Made by a program: the position numbers and the translations under genes. 64,000 nt of DNA from Massilia mucilaginosa (GTDB lineage Bacteria > Pseudomonadota > Gammaproteobacteria > Burkholderiales > Burkholderiaceae_D), in NCBI RefSeq assembly GCF_011682145.1, contig NZ_WHJH01000011.1, forward strand, positions 83,070 through 147,069, given 5' to 3'. The notes beneath the pieces are model-generated. The model made no database searches, was not told the origin of the DNA, and saw only the letters and a program-made list of their open reading frames with translations. Positions 1-9,897 of this stretch are shown here, one piece after another (position 1 is the first letter of the stretch; every line of letters begins with the position of its first letter).

Positions 1-2
1 CA

Positions 3-317
3 AAGGACGGCATCGAACTGTCCGTGCGCGATCGCGGCCAGGGCGTGCCGCCAGCGGAAACGGCCACGATCTTTGGCAAGGGTTGTCGTGGGAGTAACGC
101 CGTGGGTGCGGGTTCCGGCCTCGGCCTGTACATGGCGCGGTCGGTCGTCGAAGTGCATGGAGGCACCATCGATGTTCAAAATGTGACATTGTCGGGCCCG
201 GTGTTCAAAATCTGGCTCCCCGCGCAACGCGCGGCGGGGAAAAGAGTTGCGCCAGAAGGTAGCAGCAGTGATAATTCCGGTAATCAACACACTAGGGAAG
301 GCACCGCGCGCAAGTAG
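3..317 (+). CDS. Sensor histidine kinase, C-terminal ATPase fragment (5' truncated by window edge)
   Basis: This is the last ~104 residues of a two-component sensor kinase; the reading frame is open to the left edge, so the GTG at 24 is internal. Visible are the G1 box (DRGQGVP), the F-box region (IFGKGCRG) and the G2 box (GSGLGLYMA), followed by VEVHGG, which together define the HATPase_c fold that binds ATP for autophosphorylation. The dimerisation/His-box and sensor regions lie outside the window. The last ~25 residues after IWLPAQ are a polar tail. The gene is followed after 39 bp by a response regulator, so the two very likely form a cognate pair. Confidence 0.85.
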   Translation, partial: KDGIELSVRDRGQGVPPAETATIFGKGCRGSNAVGAGSGLGLYMARSVVEVHGGTIDVQNVTLSGPVFKIWLPAQRAAGKRVAPEGSSSDNSGNQHTREGTARK

Positions 318-356
318 GGAAGCACGGGGTAATGAAATGAAGAAAATGGCCAACCC

Positions 357-1040
357 ATGACGCAGATATTGATTGTTGAGGACAACGGCGACTATGCCGG
401 CGATATGGCGGAGTTTCTGACGGAACTCAACCATGAAGTAATGATTGCGACCACCGCCGCCGACATGTGGGCGGCCCTGACCAAGACCCCGACCGCCGTG
501 GTCGTGCTCGACCTCGGCTTGCCCGACGAAGACGGTTTCAATGTGATTCCGCGCATGCGCCAGCTGTATCCCGAAATCGGCCTGCTGGTGCTGACCGGGC
601 GCGTCGCGTTCGACAACCGCATCCTGGGCTTGCGCCTGGGCGCCGACCATTACCTGACCAAGCCGATCAAGTTTCCGGAACTGGCCGCGCATATCGAGGC
701 GCTGGACCGGCGCGTGCGTCCGCCCGAGCCGGCCGCCCAGCTGCCGAGCAAATGGACCTTGCGCGTCAGTGCGCGCCAGCTCGAACTGATGGGGGCGGTG
801 ATCGACCTGACCGAGAAAGAGTGCAACTTCCTGCACCTGCTCACGCTCAACACCCGTCCGGTGCCGCGCCAGGTGATCGTGGCCGGCATGGGCGGCGACG
901 ATCCGGACGCCAGCCGCCGGGTCGACATGCTGGTCTACCGCTTGCGCAAGAAAGCGCGCTCCGGCCTCGGCCAGGACTTGCCCCTGCGCAGCGCCTACGG
1001 CGAAGGCTACAGCCTGTCCGCCGGCTTCACCCTCGCGTAA
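357..1040 (+). CDS. OmpR/PhoB-like two-component response regulator
   Basis: A 227-residue response regulator. The N-terminal receiver domain (about residues 1-118) has the acidic pair E8/D9, phospho-acceptor D52 in VVLDLGLPDEDGF, the conserved switch Thr at 80 and Lys102 in LTKPI. The C-terminal half resembles a winged-helix DNA-binding domain of the OmpR class (LTEKECNFLHLL, then RRVDMLVYRLRKK and a GEGY turn), although its recognition helix region is divergent. It probably takes phosphate from the kinase encoded just upstream and acts as a cytoplasmic transcription factor. Target genes cannot be inferred from the window. The ATG at 357 starts a canonical receiver beta-strand (MTQILIVED). 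Confidence 0.9.
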   Translation: MTQILIVEDNGDYAGDMAEFLTELNHEVMIATTAADMWAALTKTPTAVVVLDLGLPDEDGFNVIPRMRQLYPEIGLLVLTGRVAFDNRILGLRLGADHYLTKPIKFPELAAHIEALDRRVRPPEPAAQLPSKWTLRVSARQLELMGAVIDLTEKECNFLHLLTLNTRPVPRQVIVAGMGGDDPDASRRVDMLVYRLRKKARSGLGQDLPLRSAYGEGYSLSAGFTLA

Positions 1041-1413
1041 CCGGTTACATCGCGCCGCCTTGTGCCAGTCCACCATTGCCGGCGCGCCACTTCCGGCGCC
1101 GGGCGATGCGCGCGTCGCCGCAATGACAGCGCCGACATTGCCGCTCGCCGCGATCGCTTGCCGCTCGACCGGGCAACAAAATGACTGCCGAGCCCTCAGG
1201 TTTCACCGCGATCTGTCTCGTATCGTGGTTTCGTCACGCGGCATTTGACGACATGATGGCCTTTGGGATCAACTGTGGCGGCGACGTGGACACCGCCGCC
1301 GCGTCATAAATAGGGACATAGCCACGCATCATCAGCATGAGCCTGTATTTAATGAGGGACAGAGTCGCGACAGTTCAGTAAAATACGGCGCTCCGCTTCC
1401 TTTTCATACCACC
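1041..1413. other. Intergenic region before the RAYT transposase
   Basis: 373 bp without a supported gene. The first ~260 bp show no feature I can name. Two copies of a GGGACA-containing repeat lie at 1307-1367. A TAAAAT hexamer at 1379-1384, about 30 bp before the transposase ATG, could be a -10 element, but I see no convincing -35 at the right distance. Confidence 0.5.
1307..1367. repeat. Left-flank REP-like repeats of the RAYT gene
   Basis: Two related words, TAAATAGGGACATA (1307-1320) and TTAATGAGGGACAGAGTCG (1349-1367), precede the transposase gene. Versions of both occur in inverted orientation behind it (2210-2271). This is the arrangement expected for REP sequences served by a REP-associated tyrosine transposase. 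Pairing with this enzyme is inferred from position and symmetry. Confidence 0.6.
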
Positions 1414-2115
1414 ATGGCCCGCCTTCCCCGTCTCGTCCTGCCCAACCAGCCGCACCACATCATCCAGCACGGCAACGACCGCCAGCTGATTTTCCGCGAA
1501 GCCGACGATTACCAGCGCTTCCTCGGCTGGCTGAAAGATAGCGCCAGGGAATTCAAAGTCGCCATCCACGCCTACGTGCTGATGCCCAACCACCTGCACC
1601 TGCTCGCTTCCCCATCGACGCTGGAAGGCCTGGCCCAGACCATGCAGCGCGTCGGCCGCTACTATGTTCCCTGGTTCAACGCCAAGTACGGCCGCAGCGG
1701 CAGCCTGTTCCAGGGCCGCTTCAAAACCTCGCTGATCGACGCCGCCGCCTACTTCCTGCTGTGCAGCCGCTATATAGAACACAACCCGGTGCGCAGCGAG
1801 CTCGTTTCCGATCCGCTGGACTACCCGTGGTCGAGCTACCCGCACCACGCCGGCGCCCAGCCCGACAATGTGATCACCGACCACGCCCTGTATTGGGCGC
1901 TGGGAAACACTCCCTTCCAGCGCGAAGCCGCTTATATCGAACTGAGCCGCCCAGCCCTGACGCGCGAGCAGCTCGACCAGATCAACGGTGCCGTGCTCAA
2001 GGGCTGGCCGCTCGGTTCCGATGCCTTTAAGACAGAATTGCAACACCGCGCCAAGCGCCAGGTACTACCCGCCAAGCGCGGCAGACCGTTCAAAATCAAG
2101 CCGCCCGCCCCCTGA
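1414..2115 (+). CDS. REP-associated tyrosine transposase (RAYT, Y1_Tnp/IS200-like)
   Basis: A 233-residue single-domain Y1 transposase of the RAYT group. The HUH metal-binding motif is H60-L-H62 in MPNHLHLL, preceded by HHIIQHGN near residue 14-21. The likely nucleophilic tyrosine is Y120 in SRYIEHNPVR, a signature of RAYTs. SLFQGRFK (about residues 97-104) and the DYPWSSY segment are also typical. RAYTs nick single-stranded hairpins of REP elements and are usually domesticated, single-copy genes rather than active insertion sequences. Inverted copies of short repeats flank the gene on both sides, supporting a RAYT/REP unit. A strong terminator follows the stop codon directly. Confidence 0.92.
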   Translation: MARLPRLVLPNQPHHIIQHGNDRQLIFREADDYQRFLGWLKDSAREFKVAIHAYVLMPNHLHLLASPSTLEGLAQTMQRVGRYYVPWFNAKYGRSGSLFQGRFKTSLIDAAAYFLLCSRYIEHNPVRSELVSDPLDYPWSSYPHHAGAQPDNVITDHALYWALGNTPFQREAAYIELSRPALTREQLDQINGAVLKGWPLGSDAFKTELQHRAKRQVLPAKRGRPFKIKPPAP

Positions 2116-2139
2116 AAACGCCCGCTGGGCGTTTTTTTT
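2115..2139 (+). terminator. Rho-independent terminator after RAYT gene
   Basis: A 9-bp perfect stem, AAAACGCCC pairing with GGGCGTTTT around a GCT loop, runs into eight consecutive T residues. It begins at the last base of the transposase stop codon and isolates that gene from gltB. Confidence 0.9.
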
Positions 2140-2209
2140 CGCCTGCCAGAAACGCCAAAAACCCTTTTCCCAGCTAGCCGCAAGGCATAAACGCGACAAT
2201 CGACTGACT

Positions 2210-2271
2210 GTGTCCCTATTAAATTTTCGGAGCGACGCCAGCGCGATTAATTGGACTCTGACCCTAATTAA
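2210..2271. repeat. Right-flank REP-like repeats of the RAYT gene
   Basis: GTGTCCCTATTAAA (2210-2223) and GGACTCTGACCCTAATTAA (2253-2271) are near inverse complements of the two words on the left flank (1307-1320 and 1349-1367). The second contains the GGGTCAGAG core that also appears in the repeat at 48.9 kb. Confidence 0.6.
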
Positions 2272-2340
2272 TCCGCTTGCCCATTCTGCTGCATTGCACT
2301 AATGTTGGTGTTCGATTTTAAAAAGCTGTGGAGAATGCGC

Positions 2341-5300
2341 ATGATTGCCCAAGGAATGTACGATCCATCCAATGAACACGATGCCTGCGGCGTCGGTTTC
2401 ATCGCCCACATCAAGGGCAACAAGAGCCACTCCATCATCGAGCAGGGCCTGCTGATCCTGAAGAATCTGGATCACCGGGGCGCTGTCGGTGCCGACAAGC
2501 TGATGGGCGACGGGGCCGGCATCCTGATCCAGATCCCGGACCAGTACTTCCGCGACGAAATGGCGAAGCAGGGCGTGGAACTGCCTCCGCCGGGCGAATA
2601 CGGCGTCGGCATGGTATTCCTGCCGAAAGAAAACGCTTCCCGCATCGCCTGCGAGCAAGAAATCGAGCGCGCCGTGCGCATCGAAGGCCAGGTCGTGCTC
2701 GGCTGGCGCAACGTGCCGCTGGACGACACCATGCCGATGTCGCCGACCGTGCGCGGCAAGGAACCGGTGATCCGCCAGATCTTCATCGGGCGCGGCCCGG
2801 ACATCATGGTCACCGACGCGCTCGAACGGAAGCTGTACGTGATCCGCAAGTCGTCCGGCCACGCGATCCAGGCGCTCAAACTGCTGCACGGTAAAGAATT
2901 CTTCGTGCCATCGATGTCGGCCCGCACCATCGTCTACAAGGGCTTGCTGCTGGCCGACCAGGTCGGCGTCTATTACAAGGACCTGCAAGATCCGCGCTGC
3001 ATCTCGGCACTGGCGCTGGTGCACCAGCGTTTCTCGACCAACACCTTCCCGGAATGGCCGCTGGCCCACCCCTACCGCCTGATCGCCCACAACGGCGAAA
3101 TCAACACCGTCAAAGGCAACTTCAACTGGATGCGCGCGCGCGAAGGCGTGATGAAGTCGGCCGTGCTGGGCGACGACCTGCAAAAGCTGTTCCCGCTGAT
3201 CTATGAAGGCCAGTCCGACACCGCCTGCTTCGACAACGCCCTCGAACTGCTGATCATGGCCGGCTACCCGATCGCCCAGGCCATGATGATGATGATCCCC
3301 GAAGCCTGGGAAAATCACACCATGATGGACGACAACCGCCGCGCCTTCTACGAATACCACGCCGCCATGATGGAACCGTGGGACGGTCCGGCCGCCATGG
3401 CCTTCACCGACGGGCGCCACATCGGCGGCACCCTCGACCGCAACGGCTTGCGTCCGGCGCGCTACATCGTCACCGACGACGACCTGGTCGTGATGGCCTC
3501 CGAATCGGGCGTGCTGCCGATTCCGGAATCGAAAATCATCCAGAAATGGCGCCTGCAGCCGGGCAAGATGTTCCTGATCGACCTGGAAGCGGGCCGCATC
3601 ATCGACGACAAGGAATTGAAAGACACCTACGCCAACGCCAAGCCCTACAAGGCATGGATCAACTCGGTGCGCATCAAGCTCAACGAGATCAAGCTCAAGG
3701 AAAGCCAGCTCGGCCACAACCGCGCCAAGGACGGCACGCTGGCCCAGGGAGAAAAAGCCCCGGCCACCGTGCTCGATCGCCAGCAAGCCTTCGGCTACAC
3801 CCAGGAAGACCTGAAATTCCTGATGGCACCAATGGCCGTGCTCGGTGAAGAAGCCACCGGTTCGATGGGCAACGATTCGCCGCTGGCGGTCATGTCCAAC
3901 AAGCTGAAACCCTTGTACAACTACTTCAAGCAACTGTTCGCGCAAGTGACCAACCCGCCGATCGACCCGATCCGCGAAGCCATGGTCATGTCGCTGGTCT
4001 CCTTCATCGGCCCCAAGCCGAATTTGCTGGACACCAACAACGTCAACCCGCCGATGCGCCTTGAAGTGTCGCAGCCGGTGCTCGGTTTCGACGACATGGC
4101 GCGCCTGCGCAACATCAGCGCCCATACCGGCGGCAAGTTCAAGTCGTACGAGCTGAACATTTGCTACCCGGTCGCCTGGGGCAAGGAAGGCATCGAAGCC
4201 TCGCTCGCCTCGCTGTGCGCGGAAGCGGTGGACGCGGTCAAGTCCGGCCACAACATCCTGATCGTCTCCGACCGCGCCGTCTCGGCCGAACAGGTCGCCA
4301 TCCCGGCCCTGCTGGCCACCTCGACCGTGCACCAGCACCTGGTGGCGCGCGGCCTGCGCGCTTCCACCGGCCTGGTCGTCGAAACCGGCTCGGCCCGCGA
4401 AACCCACCACTTCGCCCTGCTGGCCGGCTACGGCGCCGAAGCCGTTCACCCCTACCTGGCCATGGAAACCCTGATCGAACTGGCCCAGGGCATGAGCGGC
4501 GAGATGTCGGGCGAGACCGCCATCTATAACTACACCAAGGCCGTCGGCAAGGGCCTGATGAAGGTGATGTCCAAAATGGGCATCTCGACCTACATGTCGT
4601 ACTGCGGCGCGCAGATTTTCGAAGTCATCGGCCTGAACAAGTCGCTGGTCGACAAATACTTCAAGGGCACGTCCTCGAACGTCGAAGGCATCGGCGTGTT
4701 CGAAGTGGCCGAAGAAGCCCTGCGCCTGCACACCCTGGCCTTCGGCAACGATCCGCTGCTGCTCGACGCCCTGGATGCCGGCGGCGAATACGCCTTCCGC
4801 GTGCGCGGCGAAGAACACATGTGGACCCCTGACGCAATCGCCAAGCTGCAGCACTCCACCCGCAGCAACAATTTTTCGAGCTACAAGGAATACGCGCAGA
4901 TCATCAATGACCAGAGCCGTCGTCATTTGACACTGCGTGGCCTGTTCGAGTTCAAACTCGATCCGACCAAAGCCATTGCGCTCGACGAAGTCGAACCGGC
5001 CAAAGAGATCGTCAAGCGTTTCGCCACCGGCGCCATGTCGATGGGCTCGATCAGCACCGAAGCCCACGCCACCCTGGCCATCGCCCTGAACCGCATCGGC
5101 GGCAAGTCGAACACGGGCGAAGGCGGCGAAGATCCGTTCCGCTACACCAAGGAATTGAAAGGCATCAAGATCAAGCAGGGCGAAACGATGGCCTCCGTCA
5201 TCGGCGAGCAGAATGTGGTGGTCGATATTCCTTTGCAGGAAGGCGATTCCCTGCGTTCGCGCATCAAGCAGGTCGCTTCGGGCCGCTTTGGCGTCACCGC

Positions 5301-7077
5301 CGAGTACCTGAACTCGGCCGACCAGATCCAGATCAAGATGGCGCAGGGCGCCAAGCCGGGCGAGGGCGGCCAGTTGCCGGGCCACAAAGTGACCGAATAC
5401 ATCGCCAGCCTGCGCTTCTCGGTGCCGGGCGTGGGCCTGATTTCGCCACCGCCGCACCACGATATCTATTCCATCGAAGATCTGGCGCAATTGATCCACG
5501 ACCTGAAAAATGCCAATCCGCGCGCCTCGATCTCGGTCAAGCTGGTCTCGGAAGTGGGTATCGGCACGGTCGCCGCAGGCGTGACCAAGGCCAAGGCCGA
5601 CCACGTGGTCGTTGCCGGCCATGACGGCGGCACGGGCGCATCGCCATTGTCGTCGGTCAAGCACGCCGGTACGCCGTGGGAACTCGGTCTGGCAGAGACG
5701 CAACAGACATTGGTGCTGAACGGCTTGCGCAGCCGTATCCGCGTGCAGGCCGATGGCCAGATGAAAACCGGGCGCGACGTCGTCATCGCCGCCATGCTCG
5801 GCGCCGACGAGATCGGCTTCGCCACGGCCCCGCTGGTGGTCGAAGGCTGCATCATGATGCGCAAATGCCACCTGAACACTTGTCCGGTCGGTGTGGCGAC
5901 CCAGGACCCAATCCTGCGCGCCAAGTTCTCGGGCAAGCCTGAATACGTGGTGAACTATTTCTTCTTCGTCGCCGAAGAAGCGCGCCAGTTGATGGCCCAG
6001 CTCGGCATCCGCAGCTACGACGAACTGATCGGCCGGGTCGACCTGCTCGACAAATCGAAAGCCATCAGCCACTGGAAAGCCCGTGGCCTGGACTTTTCCA
6101 ACATTTTCTACCAGCCGGAAGTGCCGGCCGGCGGCGCCGTGCGCCAGGTCGAAGAACAGGACCATGGCCTCGAAAAAGCCCTGGACCACAAGCTCATCGC
6201 CCAGGCCAAAGCGGCCCTGGAAAAAGGCGAGCGCGTCTCCTTTATCTCGCCGGTGCGCAACGTCAACCGCACCGTCGGCACCATGCTCTCGGGCGAAGTG
6301 GCCAAGCGCTACGGCCACGCCGGTTTGCCGGACGACACCATCCACATCCAGCTACAAGGCACGGCCGGCCAGTCCGCCGCCGCCTTCCTGGCAGCCGGCA
6401 TCACCCTGGACCTGGTGGGCGAGGGCAACGATTACGTGGGCAAGGGCTTGTCGGGCGGACGCATCATCGTGCGTCCCAACACCGAATTCCGTGGCTGGGC
6501 GGTGGATAACATCATCGTCGGCAACACGGTGCTGTACGGCGCGATTGCCGGCGAAGCCTTCTTCAACGGCGTGGCGGGCGAACGCTTTGCCGTGCGCAAC
6601 TCCGGCGCCACCGCGATTGTCGAAGGCTGCGGCGACCACGGCTGCGAATACATGACCGGCGGCACCGTCGTGGTGCTGGGCGCGACTGGCCGCAACTTTG
6701 CGGCGGGCATGTCGGGCGGCGTGGCCTATGTCTACGATCCGCTGGGCGACTTCGAGAAGAAATGCAACACCGCCATGGTCAATCTGGAGCGCGTGCTCAG
6801 CACCAAGGAGCAGGGCGACCGCGCCGGCTGGCACAGCCAGAGCCGCGCCAGCGATCCGGAATCGGACGAAGCCATCCTCAAGCGCCTGATCGAACGCCAC
6901 TTCAAGCACACGGGCTCGACCCGCGCGCGCAACCTGCTGGACGACTGGGCGACAGGCCGCGCCAAGTTCGTCAAAGTCTTCCCGACCGAATACAAGCGGG
7001 CGCTGGAAGAACTGCACAACAGCAGCATGGAAGAAGCGAACGACAAGATCGATACGGTCGCCAAGATCGCTGCCTAA
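2341..7077 (+). CDS. gltB: Glutamate synthase [NADPH] large subunit
   Basis: The large subunit of GOGAT transfers the amide of glutamine to 2-oxoglutarate, giving two glutamates in the GS-GOGAT ammonium assimilation route. With the start at 2341 it has 1578 residues. The N-terminal glutaminase domain begins at C16 in HDACGVGF, which becomes the N-terminal catalytic Cys after removal of a short propeptide. The central domain is followed by the FMN/2-oxoglutarate synthase domain, with the 3Fe-4S cysteines C1170, C1176 and C1181 ([12 protein letters not shown]) and [12 protein letters not shown]-terminal GXGXG beta-helix ends the protein. I chose 2341 because GGAG at 2330-2333 is correctly spaced for it; ATGs at 2302 and 2335 are in frame upstream alternatives. 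gltD follows. Confidence 0.97.
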   Translation: MIAQGMYDPSNEHDACGVGFIAHIKGNKSHSIIEQGLLILKNLDHRGAVGADKLMGDGAGILIQIPDQYFRDEMAKQGVELPPPGEYGVGMVFLPKENASRIACEQEIERAVRIEGQVVLGWRNVPLDDTMPMSPTVRGKEPVIRQIFIGRGPDIMVTDALERKLYVIRKSSGHAIQALKLLHGKEFFVPSMSARTIVYKGLLLADQVGVYYKDLQDPRCISALALVHQRFSTNTFPEWPLAHPYRLIAHNGEINTVKGNFNWMRAREGVMKSAVLGDDLQKLFPLIYEGQSDTACFDNALELLIMAGYPIAQAMMMMIPEAWENHTMMDDNRRAFYEYHAAMMEPWDGPAAMAFTDGRHIGGTLDRNGLRPARYIVTDDDLVVMASESGVLPIPESKIIQKWRLQPGKMFLIDLEAGRIIDDKELKDTYANAKPYKAWINSVRIKLNEIKLKESQLGHNRAKDGTLAQGEKAPATVLDRQQAFGYTQEDLKFLMAPMAVLGEEATGSMGNDSPLAVMSNKLKPLYNYFKQLFAQVTNPPIDPIREAMVMSLVSFIGPKPNLLDTNNVNPPMRLEVSQPVLGFDDMARLRNISAHTGGKFKSYELNICYPVAWGKEGIEASLASLCAEAVDAVKSGHNILIVSDRAVSAEQVAIPALLATSTVHQHLVARGLRASTGLVVETGSARETHHFALLAGYGAEAVHPYLAMETLIELAQGMSGEMSGETAIYNYTKAVGKGLMKVMSKMGISTYMSYCGAQIFEVIGLNKSLVDKYFKGTSSNVEGIGVFEVAEEALRLHTLAFGNDPLLLDALDAGGEYAFRVRGEEHMWTPDAIAKLQHSTRSNNFSSYKEYAQIINDQSRRHLTLRGLFEFKLDPTKAIALDEVEPAKEIVKRFATGAMSMGSISTEAHATLAIALNRIGGKSNTGEGGEDPFRYTKELKGIKIKQGETMASVIGEQNVVVDIPLQEGDSLRSRIKQVASGRFGVTAEYLNSADQIQIKMAQGAKPGEGGQLPGHKVTEYIASLRFSVPGVGLISPPPHHDIYSIEDLAQLIHDLKNANPRASISVKLVSEVGIGTVAAGVTKAKADHVVVAGHDGGTGASPLSSVKHAGTPWELGLAETQQTLVLNGLRSRIRVQADGQMKTGRDVVIAAMLGADEIGFATAPLVVEGCIMMRKCHLNTCPVGVATQDPILRAKFSGKPEYVVNYFFFVAEEARQLMAQLGIRSYDELIGRVDLLDKSKAISHWKARGLDFSNIFYQPEVPAGGAVRQVEEQDHGLEKALDHKLIAQAKAALEKGERVSFISPVRNVNRTVGTMLSGEVAKRYGHAGLPDDTIHIQLQGTAGQSAAAFLAAGITLDLVGEGNDYVGKGLSGGRIIVRPNTEFRGWAVDNIIVGNTVLYGAIAGEAFFNGVAGERFAVRNSGATAIVEGCGDHGCEYMTGGTVVVLGATGRNFAAGMSGGVAYVYDPLGDFEKKCNTAMVNLERVLSTKEQGDRAGWHSQSRASDPESDEAILKRLIERHFKHTGSTRARNLLDDWATGRAKFVKVFPTEYKRALEELHNSSMEEANDKIDTVAKIAA

Positions 7078-7086
7078 GACAGTCCG

Positions 7087-7107
7087 GGCGGGCACCAGGT
7101 GCCCGCC
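7087..7107 (+). other. Intercistronic hairpin between gltB and gltD
   Basis: A perfect 10-bp inverted repeat (GGCGGGCACC and its complement around one A) sits in the 54-bp gap between gltB and gltD and has no T-tract. It could stabilise the upstream mRNA segment or dampen readthrough; either role is inference. Confidence 0.5.
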
Positions 7108-7131
7108 GCATAGAACACAAGGAAAAACATC

Positions 7132-8595
7132 GTGGGTAAAATCACCGGCTTCATGGAATTCAAGCGTCAGGACGAGGGCTATCTCGAGCCTGCGGCGCGC
7201 GTCAAGAACTACAAGGAATTCGTTCTCCACCTGAGCGACCCGCAAGCGAAGGTGCAGGCGGCGCGCTGCATGGATTGCGGCATCCCTTTCTGCAACAGCG
7301 GCTGTCCCGTCAACAACATCATCCCCGACTGGAACGACCTGGTCTTTCACGGCAACTACCGCGCCGCATTGGAAAACCTGCACTCGACCAATAACTTCCC
7401 CGAATTCACCGGCAGGGTTTGTCCCGCGCCATGCGAGTCGGCCTGTACGCTCGGCATCATCAACGACCCGGTCGGCATCAAATCGATCGAGCACAAGATC
7501 ATCGACACCGGCTGGGAGCACGGCTGGGTGGTGCCGCAGCCGCCGGAAAAACTGAGCGGCAAGAAAGTGGCGATCATCGGCTCCGGTCCGGCCGGCCTGG
7601 CGGCGGCGCAGCAACTGGCGCGCGTCGGCCATGCCGTCACCGTGTTCGAGAAAAGCGACCGCATCGGCGGCCTGCTGCGCTACGGCATTCCCGACTTCAA
7701 GATGGAAAAGAGCCACATCGACCTGCGGGTCAAGCAGATGGAAGCCGAAGGCGTGACCTTCCGTACCAGCGTGCTGGTCGGCAAAGACTTCCCGGCCTCG
7801 GTCAACAACTGGGCCAAGGAAACGATTTTCCCGGAAGACCTGGCAAACGACTTCGACGCCATCGTCATGGCTGGCGGCGCCGAACAGCCGCGCGACTTGC
7901 CGGTGCCTGGGCGCGAGCTCAAGGGCGTGCATTTCGCCATGGACTTCCTGCCGCTGCAAAACAAGGTCAACGCCGGCGACAAGCTCAAGGACCAGATCAA
8001 GGCCAGCGGCAAGAATGTGGTCGTGATCGGCGGCGGCGATACCGGGTCGGACTGCGTCGGCACCTCGAACCGCCACGGCGCCGCCTCGGTGGCCCAGTTC
8101 GAACTGATGCCGCAGCCGCCCGAGCAGGAAAACAAGCCGCTGGTGTGGCCGTACTGGCCGACCAAGCTGCGCACCTCGTCCTCGCACGAAGAAGGCTGCG
8201 AGCGCGACTGGGCGGTGGCGACCAAGCGTTTCGAAGGCAAGGGCGGCAAGGTCGAGAAGCTGATCGCCTGCCGTGTCGAATGGAAAGACGGCAAGATGAT
8301 CGAAGTGCCGAATTCCGAATTCGAGATGAAGGCCGACCTGGTGCTGCTGGCGATGGGCTTTGTCTCGCCGGTGCAGCAGGTGCTGGACGCCTTCGGCGTG
8401 GAGAAGGATGCGCGCGGCAACGCCAAGGCCACGACCGATGGGGACGGCTGCTACGCCACGTCGGTGCCGAAGGTATTCGTCGCCGGCGACATGCGCCGTG
8501 GGCAGTCGCTGGTCGTGTGGGCGATCCGCGAAGGCCGCCAGTGCGCCCGTGCCGTCGACGAATTCCTGATGGGCGAATCCGTCCTCCCCCGCTAA
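7132..8595 (+). CDS. gltD: Glutamate synthase small subunit
   Basis: The 487-residue beta subunit passes electrons from NADPH through FAD and 4Fe-4S clusters to GltB. N-terminal cysteine groups [14 protein letters not shown] (from about residue 47) and CPAPCESAC (about residue 98-106) hold the clusters. The FAD-binding Rossmann motif [10 protein letters not shown] is near residue 150 and the NADPH motif GGGDTGSDC near residue 300. The start is GTG, preceded by AAGGAAA at a suitable distance. The gene lies 54 bp behind gltB and is almost certainly cotranscribed. The end is followed by a repeat-rich spacer rather than a clear terminator. Confidence 0.97.
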   Translation: MGKITGFMEFKRQDEGYLEPAARVKNYKEFVLHLSDPQAKVQAARCMDCGIPFCNSGCPVNNIIPDWNDLVFHGNYRAALENLHSTNNFPEFTGRVCPAPCESACTLGIINDPVGIKSIEHKIIDTGWEHGWVVPQPPEKLSGKKVAIIGSGPAGLAAAQQLARVGHAVTVFEKSDRIGGLLRYGIPDFKMEKSHIDLRVKQMEAEGVTFRTSVLVGKDFPASVNNWAKETIFPEDLANDFDAIVMAGGAEQPRDLPVPGRELKGVHFAMDFLPLQNKVNAGDKLKDQIKASGKNVVVIGGGDTGSDCVGTSNRHGAASVAQFELMPQPPEQENKPLVWPYWPTKLRTSSSHEEGCERDWAVATKRFEGKGGKVEKLIACRVEWKDGKMIEVPNSEFEMKADLVLLAMGFVSPVQQVLDAFGVEKDARGNAKATTDGDGCYATSVPKVFVAGDMRRGQSLVVWAIREGRQCARAVDEFLMGESVLPR

Positions 8596-8600
8596 AACCA

Positions 8601-8776
8601 CCGGTGTCAGGTCTGACATTCGGACACGAGCCGAGCCTTCAACCCCGGTGTCAGGTCTGACATTCGGACACGAGCTCAGCTTTAGAAAACCGCCATGCGA
8701 TTTTTACAGCCGGGCCTGTGTCCGAATGTCAGACCTGACACCCGGCGAGTGTCCGAATGTCAGACCTGACACCCGG
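8601..8776. repeat. Four-copy REP-like repeat, two direct and two inverted
   Basis: The unit CCGGTGTCAGGTCTGACA plus TTCGGACAC occurs at 8601-8627 and 8645-8671, and in inverted form at 8718-8745 and 8749-8776. Each copy can itself fold: GTCAG pairs with CTGAC across two bases, and GTGTC pairs with GACAC. The two orientation groups can also pair with each other into a large cruciform or mRNA hairpin behind gltD. This layout is typical of BIME-like REP clusters. Confidence 0.8.
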
Positions 8777-8815
8777 CGAGACACCCGGCGAGACACCCGG
8801 CGAGACACCCGGCGA
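8768..8815. repeat. 12-bp tandem repeat, four units
   Basis: GACACCCGGCGA is repeated exactly four times, starting inside the last inverted REP-like copy, so it probably arose by slippage from the end of that element. No coding frame uses it. Confidence 0.85.
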
Positions 8816-8862
8816 AGTGTCTCTTTTTTCACCTATTTCCACGCTGTTGTATGCATGAAGTA

Positions 8863-8876
8863 ATGTAAAGTTACAT
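8863..8876. promoter_or_regulatory. Small palindrome upstream of mlaF (possible operator)
   Basis: ATGTAA-AG-TTACAT is a perfect 6+6 inverted repeat in a locally AT-rich patch about 200 bp before mlaF. It is the size and symmetry of a dimeric regulator site, but the binding protein is unknown and the distance is long. Confidence 0.3.
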
Positions 8877-9081
8877 AAACGCATTGTTGGGCCGGAGTAA
8901 TAAGTCCGCCTTCGAACCAATTCCTTCCGCACCGCTATCCCAGCAAAAACAAGGACTTAGCCTCGAAAATATCTGACCCGCCGTTCAGTAGTGTTGTATT
9001 CTGACCTCGGGCACCCATGCTGGATCGGGGGCCTCTCAGCAGAGATTGCCCTTTCTGCACTACAATACGCCATTCCCAAAT

Positions 9082-9897
9082 ATGAACAGCGCCGTGTCTA
9101 ATCTTGTCGAAATCCGCGATCTACATTTTTCTTACGGCGACCGTTCGATCTTGTCGAACCTCCGGATGGACTTCCCACGCGGTAAGGTCGTGGCCGTCAT
9201 GGGCGGTTCCGGCTGTGGCAAGACCACGGTGCTGCGCCTGATCGGCGGCCAGATCCGCCCGCAAAAGGGCTTCGTCAGCGTCGCCGGCGAAACCGTCCAC
9301 GAACTCGATACCGATAATCTGTACCGCCTGCGCCGCAAAATGGGCATGCTGTTCCAGTTCGGCGCCCTGTTCACCGACTTGACCGTCTTCGAAAACGTCG
9401 CCTTCCCGCTGCGCGAACATACCGACCTGCCCGAAGAGCTGATCCGCGACCTGGTGCTGCTCAAGCTCAACGCGGTCGGCCTGCGCAATGCCGCCAGGCT
9501 GAAACCGGCCGAGATTTCCGGCGGCATGGCGCGCCGCGTGGCCGTGGCCCGCGCCGTCGCGCTCGACCCGGAACTGATCATGTACGACGAGCCCTTCGCC
9601 GGCCTCGATCCGATTTCGATGGGCGTTACCGCCAACCTGATCCGCAGGCTCAACGATGCACTCGGCTCCACCTCGATCCTGGTGTCGCACGATGTGCACG
9701 AGTGCTTCGCGATCGCTGATTATGTGTACTTTATGTCCGCTGGGAAGATTGTTGCCCAGGGTACGCCGGCCGACATGCGCGTGTCCGACGACCCTTACGT
9801 CAAGCAGTTCGTCAACGCCGCGCCCGATGGCCCCGTGCCGTTCCACTATCCCGGCAAGTCGCTGGCCGAGGACCTGGGCCTGGGAGAGCGCAAGTGA
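9082..9897 (+). CDS. mlaF: Phospholipid ABC transporter ATP-binding protein MlaF
   Basis: The ATPase of the Mla system, which moves phospholipids between outer and inner membranes and maintains outer-membrane asymmetry. 271 residues with Walker A GGSGCGKTT (41-49), Q-loop FQFG, signature SGGMARRVAVARA, Walker B LIMYDEPFAGLDP and switch His in VSHD. The start ATG at 9082 gives the usual N-terminus (residues 7-12 NLVEIR); an upstream in-frame TTG at 9046 is less likely. No clear Shine-Dalgarno precedes it. Its stop overlaps the mlaE start, so the two are translationally coupled. First gene of an mlaFEDACB operon. Confidence 0.95.
   Translation: MNSAVSNLVEIRDLHFSYGDRSILSNLRMDFPRGKVVAVMGGSGCGKTTVLRLIGGQIRPQKGFVSVAGETVHELDTDNLYRLRRKMGMLFQFGALFTDLTVFENVAFPLREHTDLPEELIRDLVLLKLNAVGLRNAARLKPAEISGGMARRVAVARAVALDPELIMYDEPFAGLDPISMGVTANLIRRLNDALGSTSILVSHDVHECFAIADYVYFMSAGKIVAQGTPADMRVSDDPYVKQFVNAAPDGPVPFHYPGKSLAEDLGLGERK

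Larger units (their letters stand above)
8596..9081. other. Repeat-rich intergenic region between gltD and mlaF
   Basis: 486 bp that hold four copies of a ~27-bp repeat, a 12-bp tandem repeat and a small palindrome (separate entries). No gene is supported; the short open frame at 8648-8863 is made mostly of repeats. TACAAT at 9061-9066, 15 bp before the mlaF ATG, is a possible -10 giving a very short leader, but no -35 is evident. Confidence 0.6.

Noticed and set aside
1060..1248. 62-codon open frame after the response regulator
   Set aside because: No ribosome-binding site, domain or coding-like composition.
2299..6345. 1348-codon open frame antisense to gltB
   Set aside because: It has no recognisable domain and the low-complexity composition of a high-GC shadow frame, while the plus strand encodes a complete GltB.
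6352..8619. 755-codon open frame antisense to gltB/gltD
   Set aside because: Shadow of gltD and the end of gltB; no motif, no ribosome-binding site.
8601..8815. Possible CRISPR array
   Set aside because: Copies are in both orientations with irregular spacing and no spacers, and no cas genes are present; this is a REP-like cluster.
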